Assembly: GCF_018129405.1 (NCBI RefSeq)
Contig: NZ_JAFCLP010000011.1
Coordinates: 177,722 to 241,721 of the forward strand
Direction of reading: 5' to 3'
Source: Bradyrhizobium iriomotense
Lineage (GTDB): Bacteria > Pseudomonadota > Alphaproteobacteria > Rhizobiales > Xanthobacteraceae
Length of the DNA: 64,000 bases
In this document: positions 1 through 10,719 of the stretch, one piece after another
How the letters are laid out: every line of letters starts with the position of its first letter
Position numbering within the stretch: position 1 is the stretch's first letter
Position numbers and translations under genes: made by a program
Notes under the pieces: generated by a model
Told to the model about the DNA's origin: nothing
The model's input: the letters and a program-made list of their open reading frames with translations, nothing else
Database searches by the model: none

Positions 1-217
1 AGCCACCTCGCAGGCGACCGTGACCGCCATGCCTGATCCCGCAATTGCGCAAGTGCTGCATGCGTGCATGGCGGGCCCGGCTTGTTGTTTGGCAAAAAGG
101 AGAAAGATAGCTTTGTGAGTAAGTCATTATCTTCACAACCAGCAACTCGCCGCCACTCCCGGGCACCGGACTGCGATGCCGGCGTCCGGGACCGGACGAC
201 AACAACAAGAAAAGACG

Positions 218-1036
218 ATGGACCAGGCGATGCTGAGCGTCGTCCGCGCGGTGGAAGCGGGCGCGACGACGATGAAGGGCGTGATCGACGCCACCGGGCT
301 CTCGCGTCTCAAGATCGAACGTGCGCTGACCGCGCTGGAGAAGCAGAAGCTGCTGGTCCGCGACGGCCAGGGCTTTCGTGCGACCGGCCTGCCGAAGACG
401 GCGCGGCCCGCCCGGCAATGCGGCTCGTGCAACGCCTGCTGCGACATCCTTGAGGTCGCCGGCGTCGACAAGCCGGTCAACCAGCTGTGCCGGCATTGGC
501 AGGCCGGTACGGGATGCACCATCTACGAGCGCCGTCCGCAGATGTGCCGGTCGTTCGTCTGCGCCTGGCTGCAGGGCCATCTCGACGACGACTGGTTCCC
601 GGCGAAGTCGGGCATCGTGGTGCATTTCAGCCAGGACGCCGTCAACGTCACCGTCGACGACGATTGTCCCGACCGTTGGTGCGAGGAGCCCTATTTCAGC
701 AAGCTCGCCGAATGGTCGCTGAACGGGATCAGGCGGATTGGAAATCGCGGCTATGCGACCCTGATCGTCTCTGGCGCCGAGCGGTTCCTGCTGCTCGGAC
801 GGACCGTCGTGCCCGAGCCGACATTGTTCGGAACGGCCTTCCTGCCCCTCACGGCCGACACCTTCCGGTTCTGGCGGGCGAGATCGCCCGAGCATCTGCA
901 GCGGCTGCACGCGCGCATCGCCGAGATCGAGCGGATCAGGCAGGAATTCGGCTCCTGCGCGATTCCCGCGAACGAGGACGACGATCCGCAGGCGCCCTAC
1001 CGGCCCGCACTGCTTCGGCTCTCGAATCACGCCTGA
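218..1036 (+). CDS. YkgJ-type cysteine-cluster protein with N-terminal winged-helix-like segment
   Basis: 272 residues from the ATG at 218; an upstream in-frame ATG at 176 lacks a good ribosome site. Residues 1-60 are helical and read like a small winged-helix domain (LSRLKIERAL). Then come the clustered cysteines typical of the YkgJ/CxxCxxCC family: CGSCNACC gives C68, C71, C74 and C75, followed by further cysteines near 90, 99, 110 and 115. That family is annotated as a zinc- or iron-chelating domain of unknown role, so metal binding is family knowledge and no reaction can be assigned. The next gene is 105 bases downstream on the same strand. The HTH plus metal-cluster arrangement could mean a metal-responsive regulator, but this is inference. 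Confidence 0.75.
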   Translation: MDQAMLSVVRAVEAGATTMKGVIDATGLSRLKIERALTALEKQKLLVRDGQGFRATGLPKTARPARQCGSCNACCDILEVAGVDKPVNQLCRHWQAGTGCTIYERRPQMCRSFVCAWLQGHLDDDWFPAKSGIVVHFSQDAVNVTVDDDCPDRWCEEPYFSKLAEWSLNGIRRIGNRGYATLIVSGAERFLLLGRTVVPEPTLFGTAFLPLTADTFRFWRARSPEHLQRLHARIAEIERIRQEFGSCAIPANEDDDPQAPYRPALLRLSNHA

Positions 1037-1141
1037 ACGCCGCCGTGGGCAACGCGGCCTGATTCGCGCTGGACCGCTCGACGCGCCGCGGCGGGATTGA
1101 TAAGCCCCTGTCCGCGGATGATGGGGACTTGAGTCGGGGAC

Positions 1142-2656
1142 ATGACGGTTGCGATCGAGATGGGGCAGACCACGGCAGGCGCCGCGGCGGCCATGGACCT
1201 CGAGGAACTCCTGGCGACCCGTCTCCTGGTGCAGGGCAATTCCGGCTCCGGCAAGTCGCATCTGCTGCGGCGGCTGCTGGAGCAGAGCGCGCCCTGGGTG
1301 CAGCAGGCCATCATCGATCCCGAAGGCGATTTCGTCACGCTGGCCGAACGCTTCGGCCATCTCGTGATCGACGCCGAGGACCACACCGAGCGCGGCCTCC
1401 AGGTTGCCGGCGAGCGCGCACGGCTGCATCGCGTCTCCACCGTGCTCAATCTCGAAGGGCTTGACGCCGAGAACCAGATGCGGCGCGCCGCTGCGTTCCT
1501 CGGCGGAATGTTCGATGTCGACCGCGACCATTGGTACCCGATGCTGGTGGTGGTGGACGAGGCGCAGCTGTTTGCGCCGGCGGTCGCGGGCGAAGTCTCG
1601 GACGAAGCGCGAAAACTCTCGCTCGGCGCCATGACCAATTTGATGTGCCGCGGCCGCAAGCGCGGGCTCGCCGGCATCATCGCGACCCAGCGCCTTGCAA
1701 AACTCGCCAAGAACGTCGCGGCGGAAGCCTCGAACTTCCTGATGGGCCGCACCTTCCTCGACATCGACATGGCGCGCGCCGCCGATTTGCTCGGCATGGA
1801 GCGGCGGCAGGCGGAAGCCTTCCGCGATCTCGAGCGCGGCCAGTTCATGGCGCTGGGACCGGCCCTGTCGCGCCGTCCGCTGCGCCTGAACATCGGCCCG
1901 ACCGCGACCTCCCCGCGCAATTCGACGCCGCGGCTGATGCCGCTGCCGGAGGCCACACTTGAAGACGCCCGCGCGGTTATCCTGGCCGCGCCGCCGCCCG
2001 ACGCCAGCCGGCCGCAGCGCCGGCCGGCGCCGGATCTGCTCGAACAGCTTCGCGCCGCGAAGGCGGCTGCTGTGCCGGAAGCGCGCGCAGAGCCGATCGA
2101 GCTGCCGGTCAGCGCCGAAGAGCTCGCCGAGCGGCGCGAGCGCGTCGATCGGACGCTGCGGGCCGTGCTCGCCGAGCCCGACGCCGGCTTCCGCGCCATC
2201 GGCGTGCTGTATCAGGAATTCGTGGTCCGTTGCCGCATCGAGGGCCTCGGCGCAGCGGTGCCCGATCTCAACGAATTCCGCCGCATGCTGACGCACGCGC
2301 GCGCCGGCCTCGGCACCGATCTTGCCGAGGACGACGCCTGGCAGGACGTGTCGCTGCGCGCCTCGATCCTGCCCGACGACATGCAGGGCGTGTTCATGAT
2401 GATCGCGCGCGCGGCCAAGGAAGGCTGGCCCTGCCCCGGCGATGCCGCGATCGCCCGCGCCTATGGCTCCCACTCGCTGCGCCGCGCGCAGCGCCTGCTC
2501 GGCTACATGGAGGAGCAGGGCCTGATCGTCGTCCAGCTCGACGGCGGCGGGCGCAGGATCGTGACGCTGGTGGAGCTCGCCTGGGCGACCGCACCGGGCG
2601 ATCCCAATGGCGACGATCTGCCGGCGGAGACGGTGCAGAGCGCAGCTTCTGCTTGA
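1142..2656 (+). CDS. HerA/DUF87-like ATP-binding protein
   Basis: 504 residues. Walker A is GNSGSGKS at residues 32-39, and Walker B lies in VVVDEAQLF near residue 138. RGRKRGLAGIIATQRLAKL near residue 170 matches the sensor/arginine region of DUF87/HerA-type hexameric ATPases. The roughly 240-residue C-terminal half is helical, has no motif I recognise, and may be a partner-specific domain. HerA-like proteins pump or translocate DNA, often with NurA-type nucleases, but no nuclease is adjacent, so the role is open. The stop lies four bases from the convergent stop of the livF-like gene, with no visible hairpin between them. Confidence 0.75.
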   Translation: MTVAIEMGQTTAGAAAAMDLEELLATRLLVQGNSGSGKSHLLRRLLEQSAPWVQQAIIDPEGDFVTLAERFGHLVIDAEDHTERGLQVAGERARLHRVSTVLNLEGLDAENQMRRAAAFLGGMFDVDRDHWYPMLVVVDEAQLFAPAVAGEVSDEARKLSLGAMTNLMCRGRKRGLAGIIATQRLAKLAKNVAAEASNFLMGRTFLDIDMARAADLLGMERRQAEAFRDLERGQFMALGPALSRRPLRLNIGPTATSPRNSTPRLMPLPEATLEDARAVILAAPPPDASRPQRRPAPDLLEQLRAAKAAAVPEARAEPIELPVSAEELAERRERVDRTLRAVLAEPDAGFRAIGVLYQEFVVRCRIEGLGAAVPDLNEFRRMLTHARAGLGTDLAEDDAWQDVSLRASILPDDMQGVFMMIARAAKEGWPCPGDAAIARAYGSHSLRRAQRLLGYMEEQGLIVVQLDGGGRRIVTLVELAWATAPGDPNGDDLPAETVQSAASA

Positions 2657-2660
2657 AACG

Positions 2661-3397
2661 CTACGCGGCCTCGGAGCCGCCGAGATAGGCGTCGCGCACC
2701 CGTGGATCGTCCTTCAGCGCGCGCGCCGGGCCCGACAGCACGATCTTGCCGGTCTGCAGCACATAGGCCTCGTGCGCGATCTCCAGCGCGAGGCTGGCGT
2801 TCTGCTCGACCATGAAGACCGAGACGCCTTCCTGGTTGATGGTGCGGATCAGCTCCAGCACGCGGTCGACATAGAGCGGCGACAGGCCCATGGTCGGCTC
2901 GTCCATCACGATCATCCTTGGACGGCTCATCAGGGCGCGCGCCATCGCCACCATCTGCTGCTCGCCGCCGGACAAGGAGCCTGCGCGCTGCGACAGCCGC
3001 TGGCCGAGTTTCGGGAACAGCGTCAGCATCCTGTCGAGATCCTGCGCGACGGCGTCGCGGTCGTTGCGCACGAAGGCGCCCATCAGGATGTTCTCGCGCA
3101 CGCTCATGTCGGCGAACAGCCGCCGTGCCTCCGGCACCGAGGCGATGCCGCGGCGGACGATCTGCGGCGTGGCGAGTCCGATCAGCGAGGCGCCGTCGAA
3201 CGTCACCTCGCCCGAGCGCGGCTTCACCAGACCCAAAATGATCTTCATCGTCGTCGACTTGCCGCTGGCATTGCCGCCGAGCAGGCAGACGATGTGGCCG
3301 CGCGCGACCGTGATCGAGAGATCAAAATGCACCTGGGCCTGGCCGTAGAAGGTGTTGACGCCAGACAGCGCCAGCAGCGGTTCGGGGACGCTCGTCG

Positions 3398-3401
<4 letters not shown>
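2661..3401 (-). CDS. livF: Branched-chain-type ABC importer, ATPase subunit (LivF family)
   Basis: 246 residues, usual LivF length. Walker A is GGNASGKST at 42-50, the ABC signature LSGGEQ starts at 143 and Walker B MIVMDE is at 163-168. Cytoplasmic ATPase that pairs with the LivG homologue encoded immediately upstream. Its start overlaps the livG stop by four bases, implying translational coupling. It is the last gene of the minus-strand importer operon that also holds the flavin monooxygenase and CMD-domain genes, so the imported substrate may be something other than an amino acid. Family assignment is secure; substrate unknown. Confidence 0.93.
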
Positions 3402-4245
<844 letters not shown>

Positions 4246-4246
<1 letters not shown>

Positions 4247-6069
4247 CAGATCGTTCCCAACAGGCCCTGCGGCCTGAACCGCACCAGCAAGAGCAGCACG
4301 ATGCCGTAGATCAGGATGCGATACTCCGCCGCGATCCGGAAGACTTCGGGCAGGCCGACCAACGCCACCGACCCCAGAATCGCGCCGACGACATTGCCGA
4401 GGCCGCCGAGGATGACGACCGTCAGCGCCAGGATGGATTGCTGCGTGTTGAAGGTCTCGTGATTGATGTAGGAGTAAAGATGCGCGGCGATGCCGCCGCT
4501 GACGCCGGCAGCAAAACCGCCGAAGATGAAGGCCAGCGACTTGTAGCGGTTCAGGCTGAGGCCATAGGCGCGCGCGGCGATATCGTCGTCTCTGATAGCG
4601 CGGAAGCTGCGGCCGAGATGCGACGTGAGCAGCCTCCCCTGGAGCAGCGCCAGCACGACCATCACCGCAAAGCTGAACCAGTAGACCGAGGACGGGCTGA
4701 TCAGGTCATAGCCAAACAGCGACAGCGGCGGGATGCCGGAGATGCCGATCGGACCGCGCGTGACGCCCTCCCAGTTCAGGATCACCAGCGACACGATCTC
4801 GCCGATGGCGAGGGTAGCGATCGAAACATAGTGTCCGCGCAGGCGGAAGGACGGCGAGATCAGCAGCGTGCCGAGCGCAGCGCTCATCAGGCCGCCGCCG
4901 ATCACGGCAAGGCCGACCGGGACGGAGAGCGTCAGTGACAGCAGCGCGGACGTATAGGCGCCGATCGCGAGCAGTGCGGCGTGTCCGAGCGAGACCTGCC
5001 CCACCGTGCCCGCAACCAGCGTGAGACTGAGCGCGAGCATGCCGAGCAGCCAGGCATTGATCAGGGTCTGCAGCACATAGAACGATACCGGGAAGAACGG
5101 CAGGACCGCGAAGATCGCGGCTGCGACAGCCAAGGCCCAGCGCGGAATCCGCACCGGGCGGCTCGGCGCGATGAAGGTTCCGGTGAGCGGCTCCGGCGGC
5201 GCCTGCCGCGCGCTGGCGAATAGGCCGTTCGGCCGCAGCACCAGCACGACGACGAGCAGCAGGAACGCGAACAGGTTGCGATAGCTGGTGCCGAATACGG
5301 CAACGCCGTAGCTCTCGACGAGGCCGAGCAACAGGCTGCCGATCACCGCGCCCGGCACGTTGCCGGCGCCGCCGACCACTTCCGCGACGACGCCCTTCAG
5401 CGTCGCCTGCAGGCTCATCGCGGTGTCGATCTGATTATAGTACATGCCGACCAGCATGCCGGAGACGCCGCCGAGCGCGGCGGCAATGCCGAACACCGCC
5501 TGATTGACGCGGTTGACGTCGACGCCCATCTGCATCGCGGCATCGCGGTCCTGTGAGGCGGCACGCACGGCCCAGCCGAGCTTGCTGTAGCGCAGGAACA
5601 CGAACAGCAAGAGCGCGCTGGTGATGCCGACGCCGGCGATGAGCAGATCGAGTGGACCGATCGTGCCGCCGCCGAGCTGGAAGCGAACGTCAGGCAGCTG
5701 GCTCGGCAGCGCGCGCGGATTGGGCGAGAAGGTCAGCATCACCAACTGGTCGAGCACGAAGCTGATGCCGATGGTCGCGAGCAGCGGCGCGATCCGCACC
5801 GAGTTCTGCAGCGGCCGCAGGCCAAACCGCTCGATGACCAGACCGACCACCGCGGCGGCCGCCGCGACCACGATGATGGTGAGCGGCAGCGGCGTATGCA
5901 GCTGCACCACCGCGACCCAGCCGATATAGGCGCCGACCAGATAGATCGAGCCTTGTGCGAAGTTGATCAGCCGACTGACGCCGAAGATCAGCGCGAGCCC
6001 GACCGCAACGAGGGCGTAGACATTGCCGACGATCAGCCCGTTGATCGTGTAGTCGAGCCAGGAAGACAC
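4246..6069 (-). CDS. Fused LivH-LivM branched-chain-type ABC permease
   Basis: 607 residues, about twice a normal Liv permease. Residues 1-290 are a complete LivH (starts LDYTINGLIVGNVYALVAVG; ends with RPNGLF). After a linker of about 20 residues, residues 310-607 are a complete LivM (VSLGHAALLAIGAYTSAL; ends with RFRPQGLLG). Many hydrophobic segments mark an inner-membrane protein supplying both halves of the channel in one chain. The start is GTG. It lies 56 bases downstream of the substrate-binding-protein gene and is coupled to livG. A natural fusion is more likely than an assembly error because the frame is open throughout and both halves are intact. Confidence 0.93.
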
Positions 6070-6125
6070 GCTGATATCACCGCGAAGAGAGGAAAGCGGC
6101 CGGAGCCCCCGCTCCGGCCATCAGG

Positions 6126-7283
6126 TCAGGTCGGCTTGCCGTCCCAGAGCGCGAACTGGCCCTTGCGCACGACGAGTTCGGCGTTCATGGCGCCCTTGAC
6201 GCGGCGGCTCTCGACGTCGAACGTCGCCAGGCCGAAGATGACGCTCGAGACATCCTTCACCTTCGCGAAGGCGTCGCGGATCGCGCGCCGGTCGGTGCCG
6301 CCGATCTTGACCACGGCGGCCGCCATGTTCATCGCGTCATAGGCATAGGCGTTGAAGGCGTCGGGCTCCTGCCCGCCATACTTGGCCTTGAAGCCCGTGA
6401 TGAATTTCTTCACCTCGGGCCTGGGATCCTCAGGGAAATAGCGCGTGCCGAGATGGACGTCCTCGACCGCCTCGCCGCCGAGCTCCAGGAACTTCGGCGA
6501 GTAGACCGAGCTTGCCGCGCAGATCATCTGCTTCAGGCCGACCTGGCGGGCCTGGCGCGCGATCAGCGCGCCGTCGGAATAATAGGAGATCAGGATCAGC
6601 CCATCCGGATTGGCATCGCGCACGCGCACCAGCGTGGAACGGAAGTCGCGCTCCTCCGCAATGTAGCCTTCAGTCACCGCGACCTCGGCGCCGTATTCCT
6701 TGGCGGCCTTGACGAAATAGTCGCGGCTGGTGCGGCCCCAATCGGTGTTGAGGTGCAGCACTGCGAGCTTCTTCAGGCCGAGGCGCTTGACGGCATAGGC
6801 CGCCAGCAGCGGCTGCTCGTCGGCCTGGCTTACAGACGTGCTCCACATGAAGTCGCCGCCCTTGGTGAAGTCAGGGTGCGAATTGGTGAAGCCGAACTGC
6901 ACAAGGCCGCCGCGCTGGTAGATCGGCGAAGCCGCCATCGAGGCGGGGCTGGAGAAATCGCCAAGCTCCAAGGCGATCCGGGGGTCGGAGACGAACTTCT
7001 GCGCGATCGCCACAGACTGCCGCGGGTCGCTCTGGCTGTCCTCGAATTGATAGGCGAGCTTGCGGCCGTTGATGCCGCCGGCAGCCGTGATCTCGTCGAG
7101 CGCAAGGTCAAAACCCTGCTTCCACTGCGTGCCATATTGCGCATTCGGTCCCGTCAGGGGGCCGCTGACGCCGAGCAGGATCGGCTCGGCGGATTGCGCG
7201 AAGGCGGCGCGCGAGAAGGTCGCGCCCGCCATCATCGCGGCGAGCGAGCCTTTGACCAGGGTACGACGATCGATGTTGCTCAT
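6126..7283 (-). CDS. ABC importer substrate-binding protein (branched-chain type)
   Basis: 385 residues from the ATG at 7283, which has GGATGGAG just upstream; a longer in-frame start at 7313 lacks a site. The N-terminus has DRRTLVKG followed by a hydrophobic stretch ending at AFA, which fits a Tat-type export signal. The mature part begins ILLGVSGPLTGPNAQYG, the standard opening of periplasmic binding protein type I of the Liv/HAA family. Periplasmic receptor for the fused permease encoded next. Its operon with a flavin monooxygenase and CMD proteins suggests a ligand that is later oxidised; the ligand itself cannot be read from sequence. Confidence 0.92.
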   Translation of the reverse strand: MSNIDRRTLVKGSLAAMMAGATFSRAAFAQSAEPILLGVSGPLTGPNAQYGTQWKQGFDLALDEITAAGGINGRKLAYQFEDSQSDPRQSVAIAQKFVSDPRIALELGDFSSPASMAASPIYQRGGLVQFGFTNSHPDFTKGGDFMWSTSVSQADEQPLLAAYAVKRLGLKKLAVLHLNTDWGRTSRDYFVKAAKEYGAEVAVTEGYIAEERDFRSTLVRVRDANPDGLILISYYSDGALIARQARQVGLKQMICAASSVYSPKFLELGGEAVEDVHLGTRYFPEDPRPEVKKFITGFKAKYGGQEPDAFNAYAYDAMNMAAAVVKIGGTDRRAIRDAFAKVKDVSSVIFGLATFDVESRRVKGAMNAELVVRKGQFALWDGKPT

Positions 7284-7341
7284 GCACGGCTCCATCCACT
7301 TTAGTTGATACAAGCAGCAATTCTTGTGCCGGTGAGATTGC

Positions 7342-7917
7342 CTATTTCGAGGGCTCGCCGAGCGACAGCATCAGCCGGTTCGCCCAGTTGAAGAACGAGG
7401 CGCCGTTGATGACGTCGACGATCTCGGCGTCGTCGAGCCCGGCGCGGCGCAGCTCCGCGATATTGTCAGGACCGAACGCGATCGGCGTCTCGGCCAGTGC
7501 CACCGAGGCCTTGACGACGGCATTCCAGCGCGCGCCGAGATCGGCCCCGACGCCTTCGTCCAGCAGGCGCTGCACGTCCTCGCGGCGCTTGGAATAGGTG
7601 CTGGCGAAGCGCGCATGCACGGAGGCGCAATAGATGCAGCCGTTGTAGCGCGAGGTCGCAGCGGCAGCGAGCTCGCGCTCGGCGCGCGGCAGGCCGTCGG
7701 CGACGTTGTAGAAGATGTCCTTGTCGGTCTTGGTGCGGGCTTCCAGCACTTCGGGATCGCGCACCAAGAGACGAAAGTATTCCGACTTGGCGCGGGCACG
7801 ATCGACCAGGCCGGCGAAATGCCGCTCGGTCAGCTCGGCCTCGGGCAGCGGATCGATCCACGAGACCCAGCCGAGTTCGTCCTGGGTGAACACGACGGGC
7901 GGATTGACGGTGCTCAT
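7342..7917 (-). CDS. AhpD-fold alkylhydroperoxidase-domain protein
   Basis: 191 residues; start backed by GGAGG eleven bases upstream. The AhpD/CMD signature is visible near residues 95-105: NGCIYCASVHARF, giving the CxxCxxxH redox pair. It resembles the alkylhydroperoxidase family that I recall as the Avi_7169 type, normally paired with a second CMD protein, as here. Proteins of this fold either reduce peroxides with the CxxC pair or decarboxylate lactones. Next to a luciferase-like monooxygenase, peroxide or peroxyflavin clean-up is a reasonable inference. Twelve bases separate it from the partner gene. Confidence 0.85.
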   Translation of the reverse strand: MSTVNPPVVFTQDELGWVSWIDPLPEAELTERHFAGLVDRARAKSEYFRLLVRDPEVLEARTKTDKDIFYNVADGLPRAERELAAAATSRYNGCIYCASVHARFASTYSKRREDVQRLLDEGVGADLGARWNAVVKASVALAETPIAFGPDNIAELRRAGLDDAEIVDVINGASFFNWANRLMLSLGEPSK

Positions 7918-7928
7918 GATGCAACCTC

Positions 7929-8531
7929 CTACGCGCTTGCCGCTGCGAGCGTGCGCAAGCCGCTGACGACGCGGACCTGGAACGACAGGAACGCAACGAG
8001 CTGGGAAAACGTGACGATGCCGGTGGTCGACCAGCCGGCCGCCAGCAGCGCCTTCATGTCGGCGGATGCGGCATCGCGCGGGCGGAAAACCAGCAGATGC
8101 GCATGTTCAAGCGCCGCAACCAGCCGGGCGCCAAGCTCGGGCCTGCGCTCGGCACTCACGCGGTAGATCAAGCCAGCCTTGTTCTCGACCGACAACGGTC
8201 CGGCCGGAAAGGCGCCATAGGGCCCCGATGTCTTGCCGCGCTCGATCTCGGACTTGATCGCCTCGACCAGCGCGGCTCCATCCGCATTCGCTGCGAGCTT
8301 CTCGCGATAGAAGGCGGCGACGGGGGACTCGCCATGGAGCCACGTGACGAAGGCCGCGACCGCGGAGCGTTCGGCAAGCGAAAAATCGCCGGCGTCGATC
8401 GGCTCGAACAGCGAGAGATAGCTCTTCTGCGCGTTCTCGCGCGCCTGCAGACGGCGCGCGCGGATGGCGTCCAGGGTGGAGCCGGGCTCGATCCCGGCGA
8501 GCGTGTCGATAATATCCTTTGGTGCCATCAT
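7929..8531 (-). CDS. CMD-domain protein, partner of the AhpD-like protein
   Basis: 200 residues. A helical CMD/AhpD-like fold is suggested by its composition and by its position beside the CxxC protein. It lacks the CxxCxxxH motif, so it is probably not itself a thiol peroxidase. I recall this pair as the Avi_7169/Avi_7170 type that co-occurs with luciferase-like monooxygenases. Starts with two consecutive ATG codons; the first is used here. Function unknown; it may form a hetero-oligomer with the protein encoded twelve bases downstream. Confidence 0.75.
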   Translation of the reverse strand: MMAPKDIIDTLAGIEPGSTLDAIRARRLQARENAQKSYLSLFEPIDAGDFSLAERSAVAAFVTWLHGESPVAAFYREKLAANADGAALVEAIKSEIERGKTSGPYGAFPAGPLSVENKAGLIYRVSAERRPELGARLVAALEHAHLLVFRPRDAASADMKALLAAGWSTTGIVTFSQLVAFLSFQVRVVSGLRTLAAASA

Positions 8532-8565
8532 TCAGCCTCGTGCAACGCGATCACATTCATCCCGG

Positions 8566-9603
8566 CTAGCCTGCGAGAGCAACGTCTTTGGCCGCCGTCC
8601 GGGTCCAGCCCAGCGCCGGCGCCACCTTCTCCGCGACCAGCTCGATCGAGCGCAGGACATAGGGATGCGGCGCATCGACCGAATGCACCTGGAAGACCAG
8701 ATCGGTCACCCGCTCCAGCGTCGCATCGGTGCGGAGCGAGGCGATCACCTCGTCGGCGGCGCCGACATGGGTGTCGAACGCGGTGATCATCTCCTCGAGC
8801 GTCTCGCCCGGCGGAAGGTGACCGCCCTTCATGAATTGCGGCAGCGCGCGGCGCAGCCCGATATCGGCAAGACGCATCGCCTCGCGATGGTCGTCGGCGA
8901 CGAAGACGCTGCGCGAGGCCATGATGCGCGGTTCACAGCCCGGCGGCAGTGCTTCGAGATAGGCGTCGATGATCGGGTTCTGGATCTCGGCGAGCGTCGC
9001 CTTCGGCGCGTCCTTGGATCGCGGCTGGGTGCGCGAGAGCAGGAGGCCATCGCCGGCCTTGCCGGCCCGGGCGCCGCCGGCGACGGAGAACGTCGCCTGC
9101 CAGATGCGCTTGTCCAGTTGCGGCCGCTGCGGATAGAGCGTGTCGCCGCCGTCGAGCGGCTTGCCGGTCAGTGCCTTGCGAACGATGTCCAGATTGCGCG
9201 CAAATATCTCGTTGCGCTGGGCACCGTCGAGGCCGAAGGCGGCGAAGGCCGACGGATTGCCGCCGGTGCCGACGCCGAGCTCGAAGCGGCCGTTGCAGAG
9301 GAGATCGAGCACCGCAGCGTCCTCCGCCACCCTCACCGCGCTCTCCAGCGGCAGCGTCACGATGCCGGTGCCGAGGCGGATGCGCGAGGTCTGGGCTGCG
9401 ACATAGCCGAGGAAGGTGAAGGGCGACGGCAGGCCGCCTTCGCGCTCGTGAAAATGATGCTGCGCGATCCACGCGGAATCGAGCCCGGCCTTCTCGGCGC
9501 GCACGATCTGCTCGGCCGCGAAGCGATAGCGGTCCGCCGCCGGCGCCTCGTCGAGCAGCCGCGTGAAGAAGCCCAGGCGTTTCAGATTTGCAAAGCGTTT
9601 CAT
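8566..9603 (-). CDS. Luciferase-like FMN-dependent monooxygenase
   Basis: 345 residues in the bacterial luciferase-like TIM-barrel family. Recognisable segments are LGFFTRLLDE at the N-terminus, AWIAQHHFHEREGGLPSPFTFLGYVAAQT and GTGIVTLPLESAVRVAEDAAVLDLL, and a LGVGTGG loop. Members use reduced FMN, supplied by a separate reductase, plus oxygen to cleave or oxygenate small molecules such as sulfonates or polyamine chelators. No flavin reductase gene lies nearby. It sits between an orphan MetQ-like SBP gene and the CMD pair, in one operon with a Liv-type importer. Resembles the KPN_01858 subgroup as I remember it. Substrate unknown. Confidence 0.88.
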   Translation of the reverse strand: MKRFANLKRLGFFTRLLDEAPAADRYRFAAEQIVRAEKAGLDSAWIAQHHFHEREGGLPSPFTFLGYVAAQTSRIRLGTGIVTLPLESAVRVAEDAAVLDLLCNGRFELGVGTGGNPSAFAAFGLDGAQRNEIFARNLDIVRKALTGKPLDGGDTLYPQRPQLDKRIWQATFSVAGGARAGKAGDGLLLSRTQPRSKDAPKATLAEIQNPIIDAYLEALPPGCEPRIMASRSVFVADDHREAMRLADIGLRRALPQFMKGGHLPPGETLEEMITAFDTHVGAADEVIASLRTDATLERVTDLVFQVHSVDAPHPYVLRSIELVAEKVAPALGWTRTAAKDVALAG

Positions 9604-9729
9604 ACGATCCCTGTCGGGCGAGGATGGGCCCCGATGATGTCGGTTGCCGCAGCTCCAGACAAGCGGGCATTGCGCAAGGCTGCCCGCCGGAACATCCCTC
9701 CTGCGCTGGACTCTGGCTGGGCAGATTGC

Positions 9730-10512
9730 CTACCAGCTCGGCAGCACCGCGCCCTTGAACTTGGTCAGGACGAACTCCTTGACCTCAGGCGTGTGATAGC
9801 TGTCCACGAGGATCTTGACCCAGGGCTTGTCCTTGTCGGCGGTGCGCACCGCGATCAGATTGACATAGGGCCCCTTCGGGTCTTCGCGCAGGATCGGATC
9901 CTTGACCGGATCGAGGCCCGCCTGGGTTGCATAATTGGTGTTGATCGCGGCTGCGTCGACGTCGTCGAGCGCGCGCGGAGCCTGCGCCGCATCGACCTCG
10001 ATGAATTTCAGCTTCTTGGGATTCTCGGTGATGTCGAGCACGGTCGGCTTGAAGCCCGTGCCGTCCTTCAGCTTGATCACGCCCTTGTCGCGGAGCAGCA
10101 GCAGCACGCGCCCGCCATTGGTCGGATCGTTGGGGATCGAGACCTTGCCGCCCTCGGGGATATCGGCAAAGGCCTTGTGCTTCTTCGAATAGACGCCGAT
10201 CGGGAAGTTCACGGTCAGGCCGACGGACTCGATCTTGTAGCCGCGATCGGCCTTCTGGTTGTCCAGATAAGGCTGGTTCTGGAACGAATTGGCCTGGATC
10301 TCGCCGGCATCGAGCGCGGCGTTCGGCACCACGTAATCGGAGAACTCGAGCAGCTGGATATCGAGCCCCTGCTTGGCGGCGATCGGCTTCACGGCTTCGA
10401 GGATCTGCGCGTGCGGTCCCGGCGTCACGCCGATCTTGATGGTCTCGGCCGCGGCCGCGGCGGACCATGCGGCGAGCACGGTCGAAAGAATCAGGGCGGA
10501 ACGAAACGACAT
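9730..10512 (-). CDS. MetQ/NlpA-family substrate-binding protein (orphan)
   Basis: 260 residues from the ATG at 10512, which follows GGAGACC; an upstream ATG at 10536 is less likely. A signal peptide (MSFRSALILSTVLAAWSAAAA) precedes ETIKIGVTPGPHAQIL, the canonical NlpA/MetQ opening. The family binds methionine or related small thio-compounds for a MetN-MetI importer. No metN or metI is present here, so it must either use a distant transporter or act with the luciferase-like enzyme encoded 126 bases downstream. A lipobox cysteine is not visible after the signal, which is unusual for MetQ; it may be a free periplasmic protein. Confidence 0.88.
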   Translation of the reverse strand: MSFRSALILSTVLAAWSAAAAAETIKIGVTPGPHAQILEAVKPIAAKQGLDIQLLEFSDYVVPNAALDAGEIQANSFQNQPYLDNQKADRGYKIESVGLTVNFPIGVYSKKHKAFADIPEGGKVSIPNDPTNGGRVLLLLRDKGVIKLKDGTGFKPTVLDITENPKKLKFIEVDAAQAPRALDDVDAAAINTNYATQAGLDPVKDPILREDPKGPYVNLIAVRTADKDKPWVKILVDSYHTPEVKEFVLTKFKGAVLPSW

Positions 10513-10719
10513 CTTGGTCTCCGGAGTCTGCGGCAATGATTGGAACCGTATTCGCTTCTCCGCGAGGCGAAATCAATGAAATGGAAATCCAAATTGGCGG
10601 CCTGCGTGGGCGGCCTTTCTCCATTCGGCACCATACAGGAAACGAATTCACGGCGCCGACAACGTCTTGCGCTGTCAGCCTCGGATGAGACGGATTAGCG
10701 AACGGATGTGTCCGCCGCT
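10513..10719. other. Intergenic stretch between metQ-like and gntR genes
   Basis: About 207 bases holding the upstream region of the metQ-like gene and the 3' flank of the gntR gene. No open frame is supported. I looked for a SAM riboswitch, since the downstream gene is MetQ-like, and could not recognise one. No strong hairpin with a T-run was seen. Confidence 0.4.

Noticed and set aside
64-453. Possible small gene starting near 117 with AAAAAGGAGA upstream
   Set aside because: Its frame runs through the YkgJ-type gene in another register with low-complexity Arg/Asp-rich sequence, typical of a shadow frame.
1027-2199. Long minus-strand open frame opposite the HerA-like gene
   Set aside because: Arg/Ser-rich translation with no motif; a GC-bias shadow of the plus-strand ATPase with clear Walker motifs.
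10513-10719. SAM riboswitch before the MetQ-like gene
   Set aside because: No conserved SAM-I or SAM-II core or pseudoknot pattern could be found by eye.
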